A DNA stretch of 64,000 bases from Bombilactobacillus bombi (GCF_964340835.1 NZ_OZ204251.1); one strand, 5' to 3'; positions 16,806-26,102 are shown, numbered from the stretch's first letter. A program made the numbers and translations. The notes: generated by a model from the letters alone, not told the origin.

Positions 16806-17695
16806 TTTTGAACCTCGATTGTCAAAACTTTGTGATATTGCCGCTCCATCCATTGAAGATAAGAAAGATTGGCTGGTTGGGTTTCAGTTACTTTAACCAC
16901 TGGAACTTGATATTTTTGAGCTAGTTTAACTAAGTTAGCCACTACCGGATTGGCAGCTTGTTGATTATCAACCAAAAAAGCAATTTTCCTGGTTTTAATT
17001 AACTGTTGTAATTTATTAATATCTTGTGGAGCTGGATCAGCGCCTTCTTCGATGGCTTGTGCAAAATGTGGATTGGCAATTTGATAGCCCATCTTCTGTA
17101 ATGAATAATCAAAAACTGGCTCACTGACAGCTACTAACTTTTGTTGGCGATGAATTTTAATTTGGTGAATCTGTTGCTGTAATGGTTGTAAAGATTGGAG
17201 ATATTTTTGTGCACGTTGCTGGTAATAAGCACGATGGGTAGGATCTTGGCGCCTTAAAACCTCAGCCAAATGTTGTGCTGCTGTAGGCATTGTTTGGGGA
17301 TGATACCACAAGTGTGGATTATCACCTACTTGTTTATGCATCAATTGCCCAATATTAATTTTAGTTGCTTGTTGATTATTAACTAACAGCCGATTCATCC
17401 ATGAGTCATAGCCTAAGCCATTATAAATTGCAATTTGAGCTCGGCTGGTTTGTTTGGCATTTTGCACTGTCGGTTCAAAATCGTGGGGATCAACGTTGGG
17501 ATTAGCCATAATGGTGGTTACCTGAGCATATTTGCCAGCTATTTGAGTAGCCATTTGTCCATAGGTCGGAGTAGAAGCTACAATTTGTAATTTGGAGTTG
17601 GCAGTTTGTTTATGTACAGACTGACAACCACTCAGAGTAATTACCAACAGTAAAGCCCCGATTATTAGTCCTAAGCGACGTCGTAATGTTAACAA
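16802..17695 (-). CDS. znuA: Metal ABC transporter substrate-binding lipoprotein
   Basis: A 297-residue cluster A-I binding protein. The signal peptide ends with the lipobox LSGC (Cys near 24), so it is a membrane-anchored lipoprotein. Probable metal ligands are the histidines in VDPHDFEP and NPHLWYHP, the glutamate in VSEPVFDY and the aspartate in LVDNQQAA. There is no histidine-rich loop. Glutamate at the third ligand position is the PsaA/MntC (manganese) pattern, whereas zinc proteins normally have histidine there; the adjoining Zur-like box argues for zinc. The start is TTG 17695 after GGGAGAAGAG. Confidence 0.88.
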   Translation of the reverse strand: MLTLRRRLGLIIGALLLVITLSGCQSVHKQTANSKLQIVASTPTYGQMATQIAGKYAQVTTIMANPNVDPHDFEPTVQNAKQTSRAQIAIYNGLGYDSWMNRLLVNNQQATKINIGQLMHKQVGDNPHLWYHPQTMPTAAQHLAEVLRRQDPTHRAYYQQRAQKYLQSLQPLQQQIHQIKIHRQQKLVAVSEPVFDYSLQKMGYQIANPHFAQAIEEGADPAPQDINKLQQLIKTRKIAFLVDNQQAANPVVANLVKLAQKYQVPVVKVTETQPANLSYLQWMERQYHKVLTIEVQK

Positions 17696-17729
17696 TTGAC
17701 TCTTCTCCCATCAACTTCTATAATCTAAA

Positions 17730-17744
17730 TAGTAATTGTTACGT
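17730..17744. promoter_or_regulatory. Zur-like 7-1-7 operator
   Basis: TAGTAAT-T-GTTACGT is a 7-1-7 inverted repeat of the Fur superfamily. The GTAAT/TTACG half-sites fit the Bacillus Zur box (TCGTAATNATTACGA) better than the PerR or Fur versions. It lies between the divergent importer operon and its regulator, so it can control both. Confidence 0.7.
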
Positions 17745-17801
17745 TTTACATTTTAGCATAGCCGTTTTCTGATGTCTATGAAAATATCTGGAGGAATTTT
17801 C

Positions 17802-18224
17802 ATGTCTACCATCGACGTAGCTTTAAAAATTTTGCAACAAAATAACTTTAAAATTACTAAACAGCGGCAATATTTATTAGAATACTTGGCTCAGCAAGCC
17901 GATTTTTATATTGCCTTATCCCAACTTGATCAACAAATGCGCGCTTTTTTTCCTAAAATGAGCCATGATACTATTTATCGGAATGTCAAAGAAATGCAGC
18001 AAATTGGTATTCTAGAAACTAAAATGTTTACGAATGGTTTACGTGTCAAATTTCAATGTGATTTTGCTAAAAAAGAACACAGTCATTTCATTTGTGAGCA
18101 ATGTGGCCGTGCGCTGGAATTGCCATTGCCCGACTTTACTGCAATTGAACAGCAATTATCTAATTATCAAATTAAGAATTATCATGTGGAAATTTGGGGT
18201 ATCTGTGATCAATGTCAAATTTAA
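17802..18224 (+). CDS. zur: Fur-family metalloregulator, probably Zur
   Basis: About 140 residues. An N-terminal winged HTH (residues 1-80, DTIYRNVKEMQQIGI) precedes a metal-binding dimerisation domain with two Cys-x-x-Cys pairs (CEQC and CDQC) forming the structural zinc site, and HSHF upstream as further ligands. ATG 17802 follows GGAGGA by 7 nt; an ATG at 17772 has no such site. It is divergent from the metal importer with a Zur-like box between them, so autoregulation and zinc-dependent repression of the importer are likely. PerR or a manganese sensor is the alternative. Confidence 0.85.
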   Translation: MSTIDVALKILQQNNFKITKQRQYLLEYLAQQADFYIALSQLDQQMRAFFPKMSHDTIYRNVKEMQQIGILETKMFTNGLRVKFQCDFAKKEHSHFICEQCGRALELPLPDFTAIEQQLSNYQIKNYHVEIWGICDQCQI

Positions 18225-18225
18225 A

Positions 18226-18275
18226 AAATAAACCTCAAGATAGCTAAAACAGCTAACCCCAAGGTTTATTTTTGT
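18226..18275. terminator. Bidirectional terminator
   Basis: The outer stem AAATAAACCT/AGGTTTATTT (18226-18235 with 18262-18271) encloses an inner TAGCT/AGCTA hairpin, with T-runs on both sides. It serves zur and the convergent galM. Confidence 0.85.
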
Positions 18276-18285
18276 CTTTTATTGT

Positions 18286-19278
18286 TTATAGTTTGCGATA
18301 TTGGTAACTACTGCTGTAACTGATGGTTTTGTCTGCTGGCAAAATAATATCACCAAAATCAGGATGATTAATAGCATCTGGTAAACTCTGCATTTCCATG
18401 GCTAGTCCTGTGTAATGGTGCCAATCAGACTCTGTTGCCTCCGGACTACCTGTATAAATGACCAAAGCATCACGATCTGAATATAAATCTACTGCTCGTT
18501 GAGTAGTTTGCAGAGTTGCTACTAATTTGTTAGGTGTGTAATAAACATGATCAAATTCTGTTTTACCCGTTTGTTGTTGGATGGATTCTAATCCTGATGC
18601 CAAGGTTTTACTATGGCGAAAGTCAGTTGCTGCATCCACTGGTAAAAGTTGACCCGTTGGAACTTTTTCTGCAGTTAATTCTAAGTATTGGTCTGCATTA
18701 ATTTGTAATTGTTGTTCATTAATGCTGGTATTTTGATCTAAGTTAAAATACACATGGCAAGTTGGATTAAATAATGTTGTGACATCACTGGTTCCCCAAT
18801 AAGTAATTTGCACACAATCACTATCTGTGAGTTGATATTGTACCCGAAGTTGTAAAGTTCCAGGAAAATAATTGTCTGAAGCCTGCAAAGTATAAGCAAA
18901 CTCTACGGTATGATCATCAACTGCTTGTCCTACAAAATTTTGATGTTGAAAACCAGTAGTCCCACTGTGTAATAAATTGTCATTTTCATTAGGTTGCATC
19001 TTATAATCTTGTCCCTGCAACTGAAAATGCGCCTTTGTAATCCGTCCTGCTACTGGGGCTACAGTTCTACCTGCAAAATACGTACTTTCTTGATATTTTG
19101 TCCAATCATCATAATGGGTAATTAATGATTGCAGTTGATTATTGTCTTGAACTTGCCAATTTTGCCAAGTTGCACCATAACTCAAAAGATTAATTTGAGT
19201 GTGGTGATTATTAGTAATTGTAAACAGTTCAATATTGCCATTTTTGGTCCGACCAATTTGTTTTTTAGTTACTACCAT
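18286..19278 (-). CDS. galM: Aldose 1-epimerase (galactose mutarotase)
   Basis: A 330-residue beta-sandwich enzyme interconverting alpha and beta anomers of aldohexoses. Family features seen are NDNLLHSG near residue 90, NPTCHVYFNL (catalytic histidine) near 170, EFDHVYYT, and the glutamate in GLAMEMQSLPDA near the end. GAGGAGGC lies 6 nt before the ATG. It follows the histidine-kinase gene on the same strand, but a cre-like site and gap suggest its own promoter. No Leloir-pathway genes are adjacent. Confidence 0.92.
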   Translation of the reverse strand: MVVTKKQIGRTKNGNIELFTITNNHHTQINLLSYGATWQNWQVQDNNQLQSLITHYDDWTKYQESTYFAGRTVAPVAGRITKAHFQLQGQDYKMQPNENDNLLHSGTTGFQHQNFVGQAVDDHTVEFAYTLQASDNYFPGTLQLRVQYQLTDSDCVQITYWGTSDVTTLFNPTCHVYFNLDQNTSINEQQLQINADQYLELTAEKVPTGQLLPVDAATDFRHSKTLASGLESIQQQTGKTEFDHVYYTPNKLVATLQTTQRAVDLYSDRDALVIYTGSPEATESDWHHYTGLAMEMQSLPDAINHPDFGDIILPADKTISYSSSYQYRKL

Positions 19279-19319
19279 TTCAAGGCCTCCTCATAAGGTC
19301 AATTGTACCAAAAAATTAA

Positions 19320-19332
19320 GCAAAGCGCTTAC
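19320..19332. promoter_or_regulatory. cre-like site upstream of galM
   Basis: GCAAAGCGCTTAC is a palindromic CcpA-type sequence centred on AAGCGCTT, about 45 bp upstream of the galM start and overlapping the end of the kinase gene. It suggests carbon-catabolite control of galM. Confidence 0.5.
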
Positions 19333-20681
19333 TTATTAAAAACTAATTGCACTTTGCCACCGCTTATTTGTTGTTTGTAATATTCATTTTTTAAAACTAG
19401 ACGTCCATTATTTTGACTCATAATTTGTTGTGCAATCGTCAAGCCCAAGCCCATATGCTCATTTTTTTGTGACCTTTGTGTATAATAGCGCTTTGTAGCA
19501 GCTGTTAAAGTTGCTTCACTAAAGCCAGGCCCATTGTCCAGTACCGTAATGAGATAACTATCTGATTGATTGCAAAAGTCTAATTTTAAGACACCTTGCG
19601 GCTGAGAAAACTCAACACTATTTAAAATAATATTTTGAAAGGCTTGCGCCACTTGAAACAAATTCACTTGCAGGTCACTTTCATCCATTCGTATTACTTT
19701 AATTGTTAGTTGTTTCGCCCGTGCTAAACTAGAAACCCAGTCTAACCAATGCTTAATCACGTCTTGAGTAATCTTTTCAGTGGTATGAGGGCTGGTTTGT
19801 AAATGACTATTTACTTTCAACCAAGCAACATATTCTTCTAGTCGTTGAACTCCATTATTAGCATCCTTTATTAACGCCTGTTGCTGATTAGTAACAGCTC
19901 TTTCTTCCAACAGCTCTAAATTGCCCTTAATTAAAGTGATGGGTGTCCGAATATCATGGGTCACATCTTGGACTAATTGTTGTAATTGCTGTTGGGAGGA
20001 CCATTGTTGTTCCAGTGACTTTTGTAAAGCTGACTTCATTTGATTGATGGATTGTAAAATTAGTTCAATTTCTTTAATATCACTTTGTTGTTCTGTAAAA
20101 TTCAAATTTAAGTTTTGAATTTGTTGGTTAGCAAAAGTTATTTTTTTCAGTTCTTGATTCACCATTGTAACTGTCCAAGAAATAATTACTACTAAACCGA
20201 TAATCCACAAAATTCCTAAAGTCAATAGCCCTACCATTTCTGCTGAGGGCAAATAATGTCGCAGCCGTGCAGAAGTAAAATCAGCTGTTAGTCGATATGA
20301 TAGAATCAAATGCGTTTTTTGCTGCGTCAAATACCAAAAAATCCGCGGTGCAAATAAGGTATGCGTTTGAGAATAACCCTTGTGGCGTGCTTCAGTGAGT
20401 TCTTGGTAATAATGCTTAGGAAGCGTATTGTGAATTAAATGTCCATTTTGTTCCAAACGATATTCATAAATATTAGGAATAGTTAACTGTTTTCCATCGG
20501 ATTTTTGTAAATCTTTTTTAACTTGAGATACTTGCTGTTCGGGATAATTAGCAGGATAAACCCAACCTTGGCGCAAAGAAAAGTTAAACACACCTACTAA
20601 TCCTAGCACCAATAAAATTGTATAACCGACTTCTAGTAAAGACATTAGTATAAGTATTTGTTTTAAAGATTTATTTCCCAT
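19329..20681 (-). CDS. Sensor histidine kinase
   Basis: A 450-residue membrane kinase. There are two transmembrane helices (about 10-33 and 150-175) flanking an extracellular loop of about 115 residues, then a HAMP-like linker. The phospho-acceptor is in THDIRTPITLIKG, the N box NIILNSVEFS, and the G boxes DNGPGFSE and MGLGLTIAQ. It pairs with the response regulator encoded just upstream (19-bp overlap). The extracellular loop is large enough to sense a ligand directly, unlike the loop-less BceS kinases. The module context points to an antimicrobial-peptide response. Confidence 0.92.
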   Translation of the reverse strand: MGNKSLKQILILMSLLEVGYTILLVLGLVGVFNFSLRQGWVYPANYPEQQVSQVKKDLQKSDGKQLTIPNIYEYRLEQNGHLIHNTLPKHYYQELTEARHKGYSQTHTLFAPRIFWYLTQQKTHLILSYRLTADFTSARLRHYLPSAEMVGLLTLGILWIIGLVVIISWTVTMVNQELKKITFANQQIQNLNLNFTEQQSDIKEIELILQSINQMKSALQKSLEQQWSSQQQLQQLVQDVTHDIRTPITLIKGNLELLEERAVTNQQQALIKDANNGVQRLEEYVAWLKVNSHLQTSPHTTEKITQDVIKHWLDWVSSLARAKQLTIKVIRMDESDLQVNLFQVAQAFQNIILNSVEFSQPQGVLKLDFCNQSDSYLITVLDNGPGFSEATLTAATKRYYTQRSQKNEHMGLGLTIAQQIMSQNNGRLVLKNEYYKQQISGGKVQLVFNK

Positions 20682-21331
20682 TTATAACCAATACCCCAAA
20701 CTGTTTGAATTGGACTAACATGTGCCTTATTAAATTTATCGCGGATTTTCTTGATCCGCTCAGTAATTGTGAATTTGCTATCTCCTGGAGCATCATAGCC
20801 GTAAACTGCCGTATAAATATCTTCTCTCGAAAATACTTGATGTGCATGTTGCAACAAAAACAAACAAATATCATATTCTGAAGCCGTTAATGTTATTAAT
20901 TGTTGCTGTACATAAAACTGGCGCTGAATTAAATCGCAAGTCACCGGTGGATCACTTAAGCGCGTATGCTTATTACGTTGTTCGCGCCGCAAGTTAGCTG
21001 CCACGCGGGCGCGCAATTCTTGGATAGAAAAAGGTTTCGTAATATAGTCGTCAGCACCAGAAGCAAAGCCTTCCAACTTATCCTGTTCAAAATCTTTGGC
21101 AGTTAAAAACAGGACTGGAGCATCAATAAATTGCCGATGCGTCCGCAAAAATTGAAAGCCATCTATTTGGGGCATCATTACATCTAAAATAATCAAATCA
21201 GCTTGATTTAATTCTGTTTGACTAATTCCAATAACAGAATTGCGCGTAATAATTGTATTTTTCTCAGCTAAAATATTTTGGATTAATTTTAATAAATCAT
21301 CATCATCATCAATCACTAAAATTGTGCTCAT
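20663..21331 (-). CDS. OmpR-family response regulator
   Basis: A 222-residue regulator. The receiver domain has acidic IDDDDD at the N terminus, phospho-aspartate D50 in ILDVMMP, LTAKD and the lysine in ITKPFS. The C-terminal winged helix (about 128-222) carries LTASEYDICLFLLQH and IKKIRDKF. It is co-translated with the kinase and lies 4 bp after the ABC permease gene, so the five genes form one unit. Its target is presumably the promoter upstream of 23518. Confidence 0.93.
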   Translation of the reverse strand: MSTILVIDDDDDLLKLIQNILAEKNTIITRNSVIGISQTELNQADLIILDVMMPQIDGFQFLRTHRQFIDAPVLFLTAKDFEQDKLEGFASGADDYITKPFSIQELRARVAANLRREQRNKHTRLSDPPVTCDLIQRQFYVQQQLITLTASEYDICLFLLQHAHQVFSREDIYTAVYGYDAPGDSKFTITERIKKIRDKFNKAHVSPIQTVWGIGYKWEINL

Positions 21332-21335
21332 TTTC

Positions 21336-22070
21336 TTACTCCATTTTACTTATTCCTTCCCAGCGATTATACCAAACACTGGAGAGAATCAATTCGCCAA
21401 GAGTTAAAATCACGGCTACTAGTGCCATTAACCAGTATAAATGTCTAAATCCGATATTAAATTGCCCATACCCTTGATAAAGCAACTTAACTGCCCAAGT
21501 CCAAGGCACCCAATACCAAATTTGATTGCCTAAATCAGTAGTACCTAACAAAATAGCTGATAATGTAAAGATAATACCCGTTATTAAAGTACCTGTATAA
21601 CTAAAAAGACAAGCCATAACTTGATAAATTACAATGACAGGTATTAAAAAAAGCGGCATTAGGCAGGCATAAACTAATTCATTTATTCCTAATATGTGTC
21701 TAGCAAAGACTGTTTCTAAGCTGATAAATGTTACTACAGCAACTAATTCGATACCGATGAGCATCAATACTAGCATCCAAAAACGACTATACCACAGTCG
21801 TTTACGGGAAACACCAATCCGTAACTCATTAGCAAAATTACCTGCACTGCGTTCAGCTGCATAAATCATTGGAACCAAAATACTCAAGGCAAATTCAGCA
21901 CAGACAATAAACCCTAGGAAAAAAGCCGAATAAATTACCCGTGGATGACTATGACGACCTACAAAATAAAGAAATACTATTATTGCATGTAAAAAGGGTA
22001 AGCTCCAACTAAGCCCTTGAATCGCTGTCCGGTGAGTTTTTTTAAATTGCGCATTAATTAATTGAATCAT
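21336..22070 (-). CDS. Lantibiotic-protection-type ABC permease (MutG/SpaG-like)
   Basis: About 244 residues with six predicted transmembrane helices. It is the second of two dissimilar permeases, as in the FEG immunity transporters of lantibiotic producers and in resistance modules. ATG 22070 is 8 nt after GAGG; the GTG at 22079 is in frame but abuts that site. It overlaps the preceding permease gene and ends 4 bp before the response regulator. The function is inferred from gene order. Confidence 0.8.
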   Translation of the reverse strand: MIQLINAQFKKTHRTAIQGLSWSLPFLHAIIVFLYFVGRHSHPRVIYSAFFLGFIVCAEFALSILVPMIYAAERSAGNFANELRIGVSRKRLWYSRFWMLVLMLIGIELVAVVTFISLETVFARHILGINELVYACLMPLFLIPVIVIYQVMACLFSYTGTLITGIIFTLSAILLGTTDLGNQIWYWVPWTWAVKLLYQGYGQFNIGFRHLYWLMALVAVILTLGELILSSVWYNRWEGISKME

Positions 22071-22818
22071 GTTTTTCACCTCTGCATTGCAGGGCTAATT
22101 GTAAAGCCAACAAACAAGTACTCCAAATACTAGCACTAATAATTGCTTGCGGCACAGCTATCAAATTTAATAACGAATCCCCTGTATTTAAAAAAGTTCC
22201 ATTAGGATGAATACCTAAAAGCGGAGCCATCATACGCAAGTTATAAGACCAAGGAAATAACCACCAGTAACTTTTAACGGCAACAACAGCGCCTACAATA
22301 CTTAAAACAAAATTTGCAATAATAATCACTAAAAAGTAAAAATATCTTTTCGCGAGAAAACTTATTTCAATAATAGGTAAACTACCTATAAATAGACAAA
22401 TAGTAGCTTTCAATAATTGTTTGCCTAAAATATCTTGTTGGAGTATCACTTTGCCAATGAAAAAAACCAACAACCCCAAAATCACTAAAATAACTAATAT
22501 CTCCATAAAAATTATTAAATTTTTAGCTATTAACAAGCTTTTTGCTGGAATACCGGTAGACTTCAAAAAAATTTGCTGGACGGATTTTTCTTTATCGCAA
22601 ATGTTTGCAACCATTAAGGTAATCATAGCTGGTAAAATAATCATTGGCCACCAATTAAAGGCCGCAGCTACTAGATAACTTTTGCCCTTTGGACTAGGAC
22701 CCATTAACAGATTTAACAATAAAATGAACCCGATAAAAATCACGGGTGCAATTAAGAGTAATTTAGCATTGGCAGCTCGTTTTTCTTTGAGAAATTCGGC
22801 TTTAATAATTGCTAGCAT
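22054..22818 (-). CDS. Lantibiotic-protection-type ABC permease (MutE/SpaE-like)
   Basis: A 254-residue, six-helix membrane protein. It starts MLAIIKAEFLKEKR, the short cytosolic N terminus usual for this permease family (ABC2-type). Its start overlaps the ATPase gene by 17 bp and its end overlaps the next permease, which implies tight translational coupling. Together with the ATPase it should form a transporter that extrudes or releases membrane-active peptides. Confidence 0.82.
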   Translation of the reverse strand: MLAIIKAEFLKEKRAANAKLLLIAPVIFIGFILLLNLLMGPSPKGKSYLVAAAFNWWPMIILPAMITLMVANICDKEKSVQQIFLKSTGIPAKSLLIAKNLIIFMEILVILVILGLLVFFIGKVILQQDILGKQLLKATICLFIGSLPIIEISFLAKRYFYFLVIIIANFVLSIVGAVVAVKSYWWLFPWSYNLRMMAPLLGIHPNGTFLNTGDSLLNLIAVPQAIISASIWSTCLLALQLALQCRGEKHDSIN

Positions 22819-23518
22819 GATTTTTGTGCTCCTGTTCTACAATTTGCATAAATACTTGCTCTAAATTTTCAGCTTGCTTATCATTAGCTTGTTCATAAGA
22901 AAGGCGACCCTGAACAATAATTCCCACAACATCTGCCATTTGCTGAACTTCACTGAGAATATGACTTGATACAATAACCGTAATACCTTGAGCGGGCAAA
23001 GAACTAATAAAATCCCGCAATTCTTGAATCCCCAGAGGATCTAAACCATTAGTCGGTTCATCCAAGATTAATAATCGAGGATTATTCATTAAAGCCATTC
23101 CAATACCTAATCGTTGTTTCATCCCCACGGAAAATTGTTTCACAATTTTATTACCTGTATTCGTCAAATTAACAATCTTTAAAACCTGATCAATTCTTTG
23201 GTCATTAACGTGTAATAACAACGCCATGACTTTCAAATTCTCATAAGCCGTCAAATTCGAATAAATTGCTGGTCCTTCAATCATAGCTCCCATTTGCTGT
23301 AGATCACTAGTCTGTAAAGGATGATTCTTAAAAAAGATTTCCCCTGAGTTTGGATGCCACACACCGGTTAATAATTTTAGTAATGTCGACTTACCCGCTC
23401 CATTTGGTCCTAATAAACCATAAACCGAATTTTCGGGCACATGTAAAGAAACTTCATCTAAAATTTTTTCATGTTTAAACTGTTTAGTTAAATTATGCGT
23501 TTCGATAATATTGGTCAT
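22802..23518 (-). CDS. ABC transporter ATP-binding protein (MutF/SpaF-like)
   Basis: A 238-residue ATPase. It has Walker A GPNGAGKST, Q-loop in MGAMIEGPA, signature FSVGMKQR, Walker B LLILDEPTNGLDP and the switch histidine SSHIL. The IEGPAIY Q-loop context matches the lantibiotic-protection ABC subfamily. It is the first gene of the ATPase-permease-permease-regulator-kinase unit. GGAGG lies 7 nt before the ATG. No lantibiotic structural or modification genes are nearby, so this is likelier resistance than self-immunity. Confidence 0.9.
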   Translation of the reverse strand: MTNIIETHNLTKQFKHEKILDEVSLHVPENSVYGLLGPNGAGKSTLLKLLTGVWHPNSGEIFFKNHPLQTSDLQQMGAMIEGPAIYSNLTAYENLKVMALLLHVNDQRIDQVLKIVNLTNTGNKIVKQFSVGMKQRLGIGMALMNNPRLLILDEPTNGLDPLGIQELRDFISSLPAQGITVIVSSHILSEVQQMADVVGIIVQGRLSYEQANDKQAENLEQVFMQIVEQEHKNHASNY

Positions 23519-23571
23519 CTTATTACCTCCAGCACAAATAATAAGCTTGAAAAATAACTAATTTATAACTA

Positions 23572-23606
23572 AAAATGACTGAGACAAATAATTATCTCAG
23601 CCATTA
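23572..23606 (-). terminator. Terminator of the MalY/PatB gene
   Basis: A stem of about 11 bp (around 23575-23584 with 23595-23604, one mismatch) is followed on the minus strand by a T-run. Confidence 0.8.
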
Positions 23607-23624
23607 TTGTAATTTTTCAATTTC

Positions 23625-24812
23625 TTAATCTTTTTCTAACTGTTGTAAAATTTTAATCAGTCGAATGACCCCAGTTTCTAAAAGTTCTCGTGGCGTTGCA
23701 AAGTTTAAACGAATAAATAATCCAGCTTGTTCATCTAAGCCAAATTCACGATTAGTCTGTACCCCAATGCCACCAGCATCTAGCGCGGTTAATAATTCAT
23801 CTTCAGAACAGCGCAAATAACTAACATCAATCCAAGATAAATAAGTGGCTTGACTGCGTGTAACCTGCGCTGGCGTTTGAGTTTCAATTTCTTCGGTTAA
23901 CCATTGCAGATTATCAGCTAAATAAGCCAATAGTTCATGTAACCAATCTTGAGAATCTTGATATGCTGCAGTTAAAGCCGGCAGTGCAAAAGCGGTCGGC
24001 AAATCTGGATTAGAAGCATAAGCTGCTGCCGATTGCATTTGCTTTTGATAATCAGGATTAGTTGTATAATAATAGGCAAACTGTAATCCAGCTAAGTTAA
24101 AAGTTTTTGATGGTGATTTAAAAGTAATAATATGATCTTGGTATTCAGGATAAATCTTGGCTAGTGGTTGGTAAGTATTTCCTGGTAAAATTAAATCACT
24201 ATGAATATCATCTGAAAGTATAATTACTTGATGTTGTTGACAAATTTGGGCAAAGCGCTTTAATTCCTCACTAGTCCATACTCGACCAGTTGGATTATGG
24301 GGATTGCATAAAATTGCCATTTTCACTTGATTATCGCTAATTTGTTTTTCTAAATTATCCCAATCAAAACTATAAGCGCCATCCTTTTTAATAAGCGGAT
24401 TACTAATTAATTGCCGTTTGCTATTTTCGACAGCTATTTTAAAATGCCCATATAATGGAGTTTGAGTGATAATAGCGTCTCCTTTTTGAGTCAGTGCTCT
24501 AATGGCTAAACCCAAGCCATTAACCACTCCCGCACTATATCCCAGATTATCGGGATTAATTGTCCAATGATTTTGTTGTTGTAACCAAGTGGCAATAATC
24601 TGGGGAATAGCAGTCATATTCGGTTCTGTTGTATAGCCATAAATGCCAGTTGCAGCTTGTTTTTTTATGGCGTCTATTACTGGTTGAGGTGACTGAAAGT
24701 CCATATCAGCAATCCACATTGGAATTACATCTGGATTGTGATAAACATTTTGAGCCCCATCCCATTTCATACTGTACGTTCCATAACGTTGGTTTACCTG
24801 ATCAAAATTCAT
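23625..24812 (-). CDS. MalY/PatB-type aminotransferase (C-S lyase)
   Basis: A 395-residue fold-type I PLP enzyme. MWIADMDF near residue 32-39 is the hallmark of the MalY/PatB cystathionine beta-lyase group, with NPHNPTGRVW near 173, SDDIHSDL near 203 and the PLP lysine in SPSKTFNLAG (about K236). Such enzymes cleave cystathionine or cysteine conjugates to pyruvate, ammonia and a thiol. ATG 24812 follows GGAGG by 8 nt; an upstream ATG at 24827 overlaps that site. It is divergent from an MFS carrier, which might import or export the substrate or product. Confidence 0.9.
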   Translation of the reverse strand: MNFDQVNQRYGTYSMKWDGAQNVYHNPDVIPMWIADMDFQSPQPVIDAIKKQAATGIYGYTTEPNMTAIPQIIATWLQQQNHWTINPDNLGYSAGVVNGLGLAIRALTQKGDAIITQTPLYGHFKIAVENSKRQLISNPLIKKDGAYSFDWDNLEKQISDNQVKMAILCNPHNPTGRVWTSEELKRFAQICQQHQVIILSDDIHSDLILPGNTYQPLAKIYPEYQDHIITFKSPSKTFNLAGLQFAYYYTTNPDYQKQMQSAAAYASNPDLPTAFALPALTAAYQDSQDWLHELLAYLADNLQWLTEEIETQTPAQVTRSQATYLSWIDVSYLRCSEDELLTALDAGGIGVQTNREFGLDEQAGLFIRLNFATPRELLETGVIRLIKILQQLEKD

Positions 24813-24905
24813 ATTAATTACCTCCATTTAACTACCTTCATTGTAGTTAAATTATGAGTCAGTAGCAATTATAGTTAATTTTATATTAGAAAAGGAAGGT
24901 CCACT

Positions 24906-26102
24906 ATGTCTCAACACACCTCGAAAAATAAAATTCTCATTGGAATTATTGCTTTAGCTGTTATTGCCCGCTTAACTGTTTCTACTTCGCCAGCTATTGC
25001 AGTCATTGGGCATGCTTTCCCTCATGCTAGCGCTACTCAAGTAGAGTCTGTTGCTACTATTGGTGATTTAGCAGCAGCGATTTCAGCCTTAATCTTTGGC
25101 AAATTATTGGACCACTGGACTTTTAAACGTCTAGCAATTATCAGTGTAACTATTTTAGCAGTTGGCGGCTTGTCGCCTTTAATTTGGCATACGTCTATTA
25201 CTAACCTGCTTATTGCTGGTTTTATGGCTGGTTTAGGTGCTGGGGGAATCACTACTATTTTACCTAGCCTGCAGTCTTATATTTATAGTGGCGAATCATT
25301 GGCCAACATGTTAGGACGTGTAGTTGCCTTAGAGAATGGTTCTTCGATGGTGTTACTCTTTTTGGGAGGCTTATTTGCCAGCCAATACTGGTTACATAAC
25401 TATTATTTATTCTTTTTAGCTTTAATTAGTTTAGTAATTGTGATTTGGGCTTTGCCACGCACACATCCTGGTCAAGAAGAAGATAATGTCACCCAATTAC
25501 AACCTGCTGTCATGTCTAAACAAACCATTATCTCAATTATCGCTTACTTAATTACTGCTAGCTTGATGGTCTTTTTAGAAGCTGTCTTATATAATAAAAA
25601 TGCCATTTACATTCAACATTTTCATTTAGGTTCGCCAGCACTTTCTGGACAAATTATTATGTTAGATGGTGCAGCTGCCATTGTAGTCGGTGTTACTTTA
25701 AAATGGATTCGTCGCTTTTTTAAACAGTATTTATTGGCCGCTTGTTTTGCAGCTAATACTATTGGCGGTATACTCTTATTAGTGTGGCACAATACTTGGA
25801 GTATTGGCCTTGCTACTTTTATAATTGGTGGTGCGAGCGCCACTATGTTAACAACCGTACCTTATATTTTATCGACTTTAGCCACTGCCAAACGTTATCC
25901 ATTAGTTATGGGATTCTTTTCAGCAATTACTAGTTTGGGTTTTTCTAGTTCAGCTTTAGTTTTCAACAATGTAGTCCCTATTTTTAGTAAACATATTTTA
26001 CAAGGAACTTATCAACTGCAAATTATAATTGCCTTAGTGATGACTATTATCCTTTTGCTTACAGCTAATCGCTCCCAATTGAAAAAAGTTTTGATAAAAT
26101 GA
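24906..26102 (+). CDS. Major facilitator superfamily transporter
   Basis: A 398-residue protein with about twelve transmembrane helices and a central loop near residue 190-205. The A-motif region is weak (GKLLDHWTFKR between helices 2 and 3), as in drug- or solute-efflux MFS members. AAGGAAGG lies 6 nt before the ATG. It is divergent from the C-S lyase with about 90 bp between starts. The substrate cannot be inferred with confidence. Confidence 0.85.
   Translation: MSQHTSKNKILIGIIALAVIARLTVSTSPAIAVIGHAFPHASATQVESVATIGDLAAAISALIFGKLLDHWTFKRLAIISVTILAVGGLSPLIWHTSITNLLIAGFMAGLGAGGITTILPSLQSYIYSGESLANMLGRVVALENGSSMVLLFLGGLFASQYWLHNYYLFFLALISLVIVIWALPRTHPGQEEDNVTQLQPAVMSKQTIISIIAYLITASLMVFLEAVLYNKNAIYIQHFHLGSPALSGQIIMLDGAAAIVVGVTLKWIRRFFKQYLLAACFAANTIGGILLLVWHNTWSIGLATFIIGGASATMLTTVPYILSTLATAKRYPLVMGFFSAITSLGFSSSALVFNNVVPIFSKHILQGTYQLQIIIALVMTIILLLTANRSQLKKVLIK

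Noticed and set aside
20671..20874. Open frame overlapping the response-regulator gene
   Set aside because: It is an out-of-frame shadow of the regulator's C-terminal domain.
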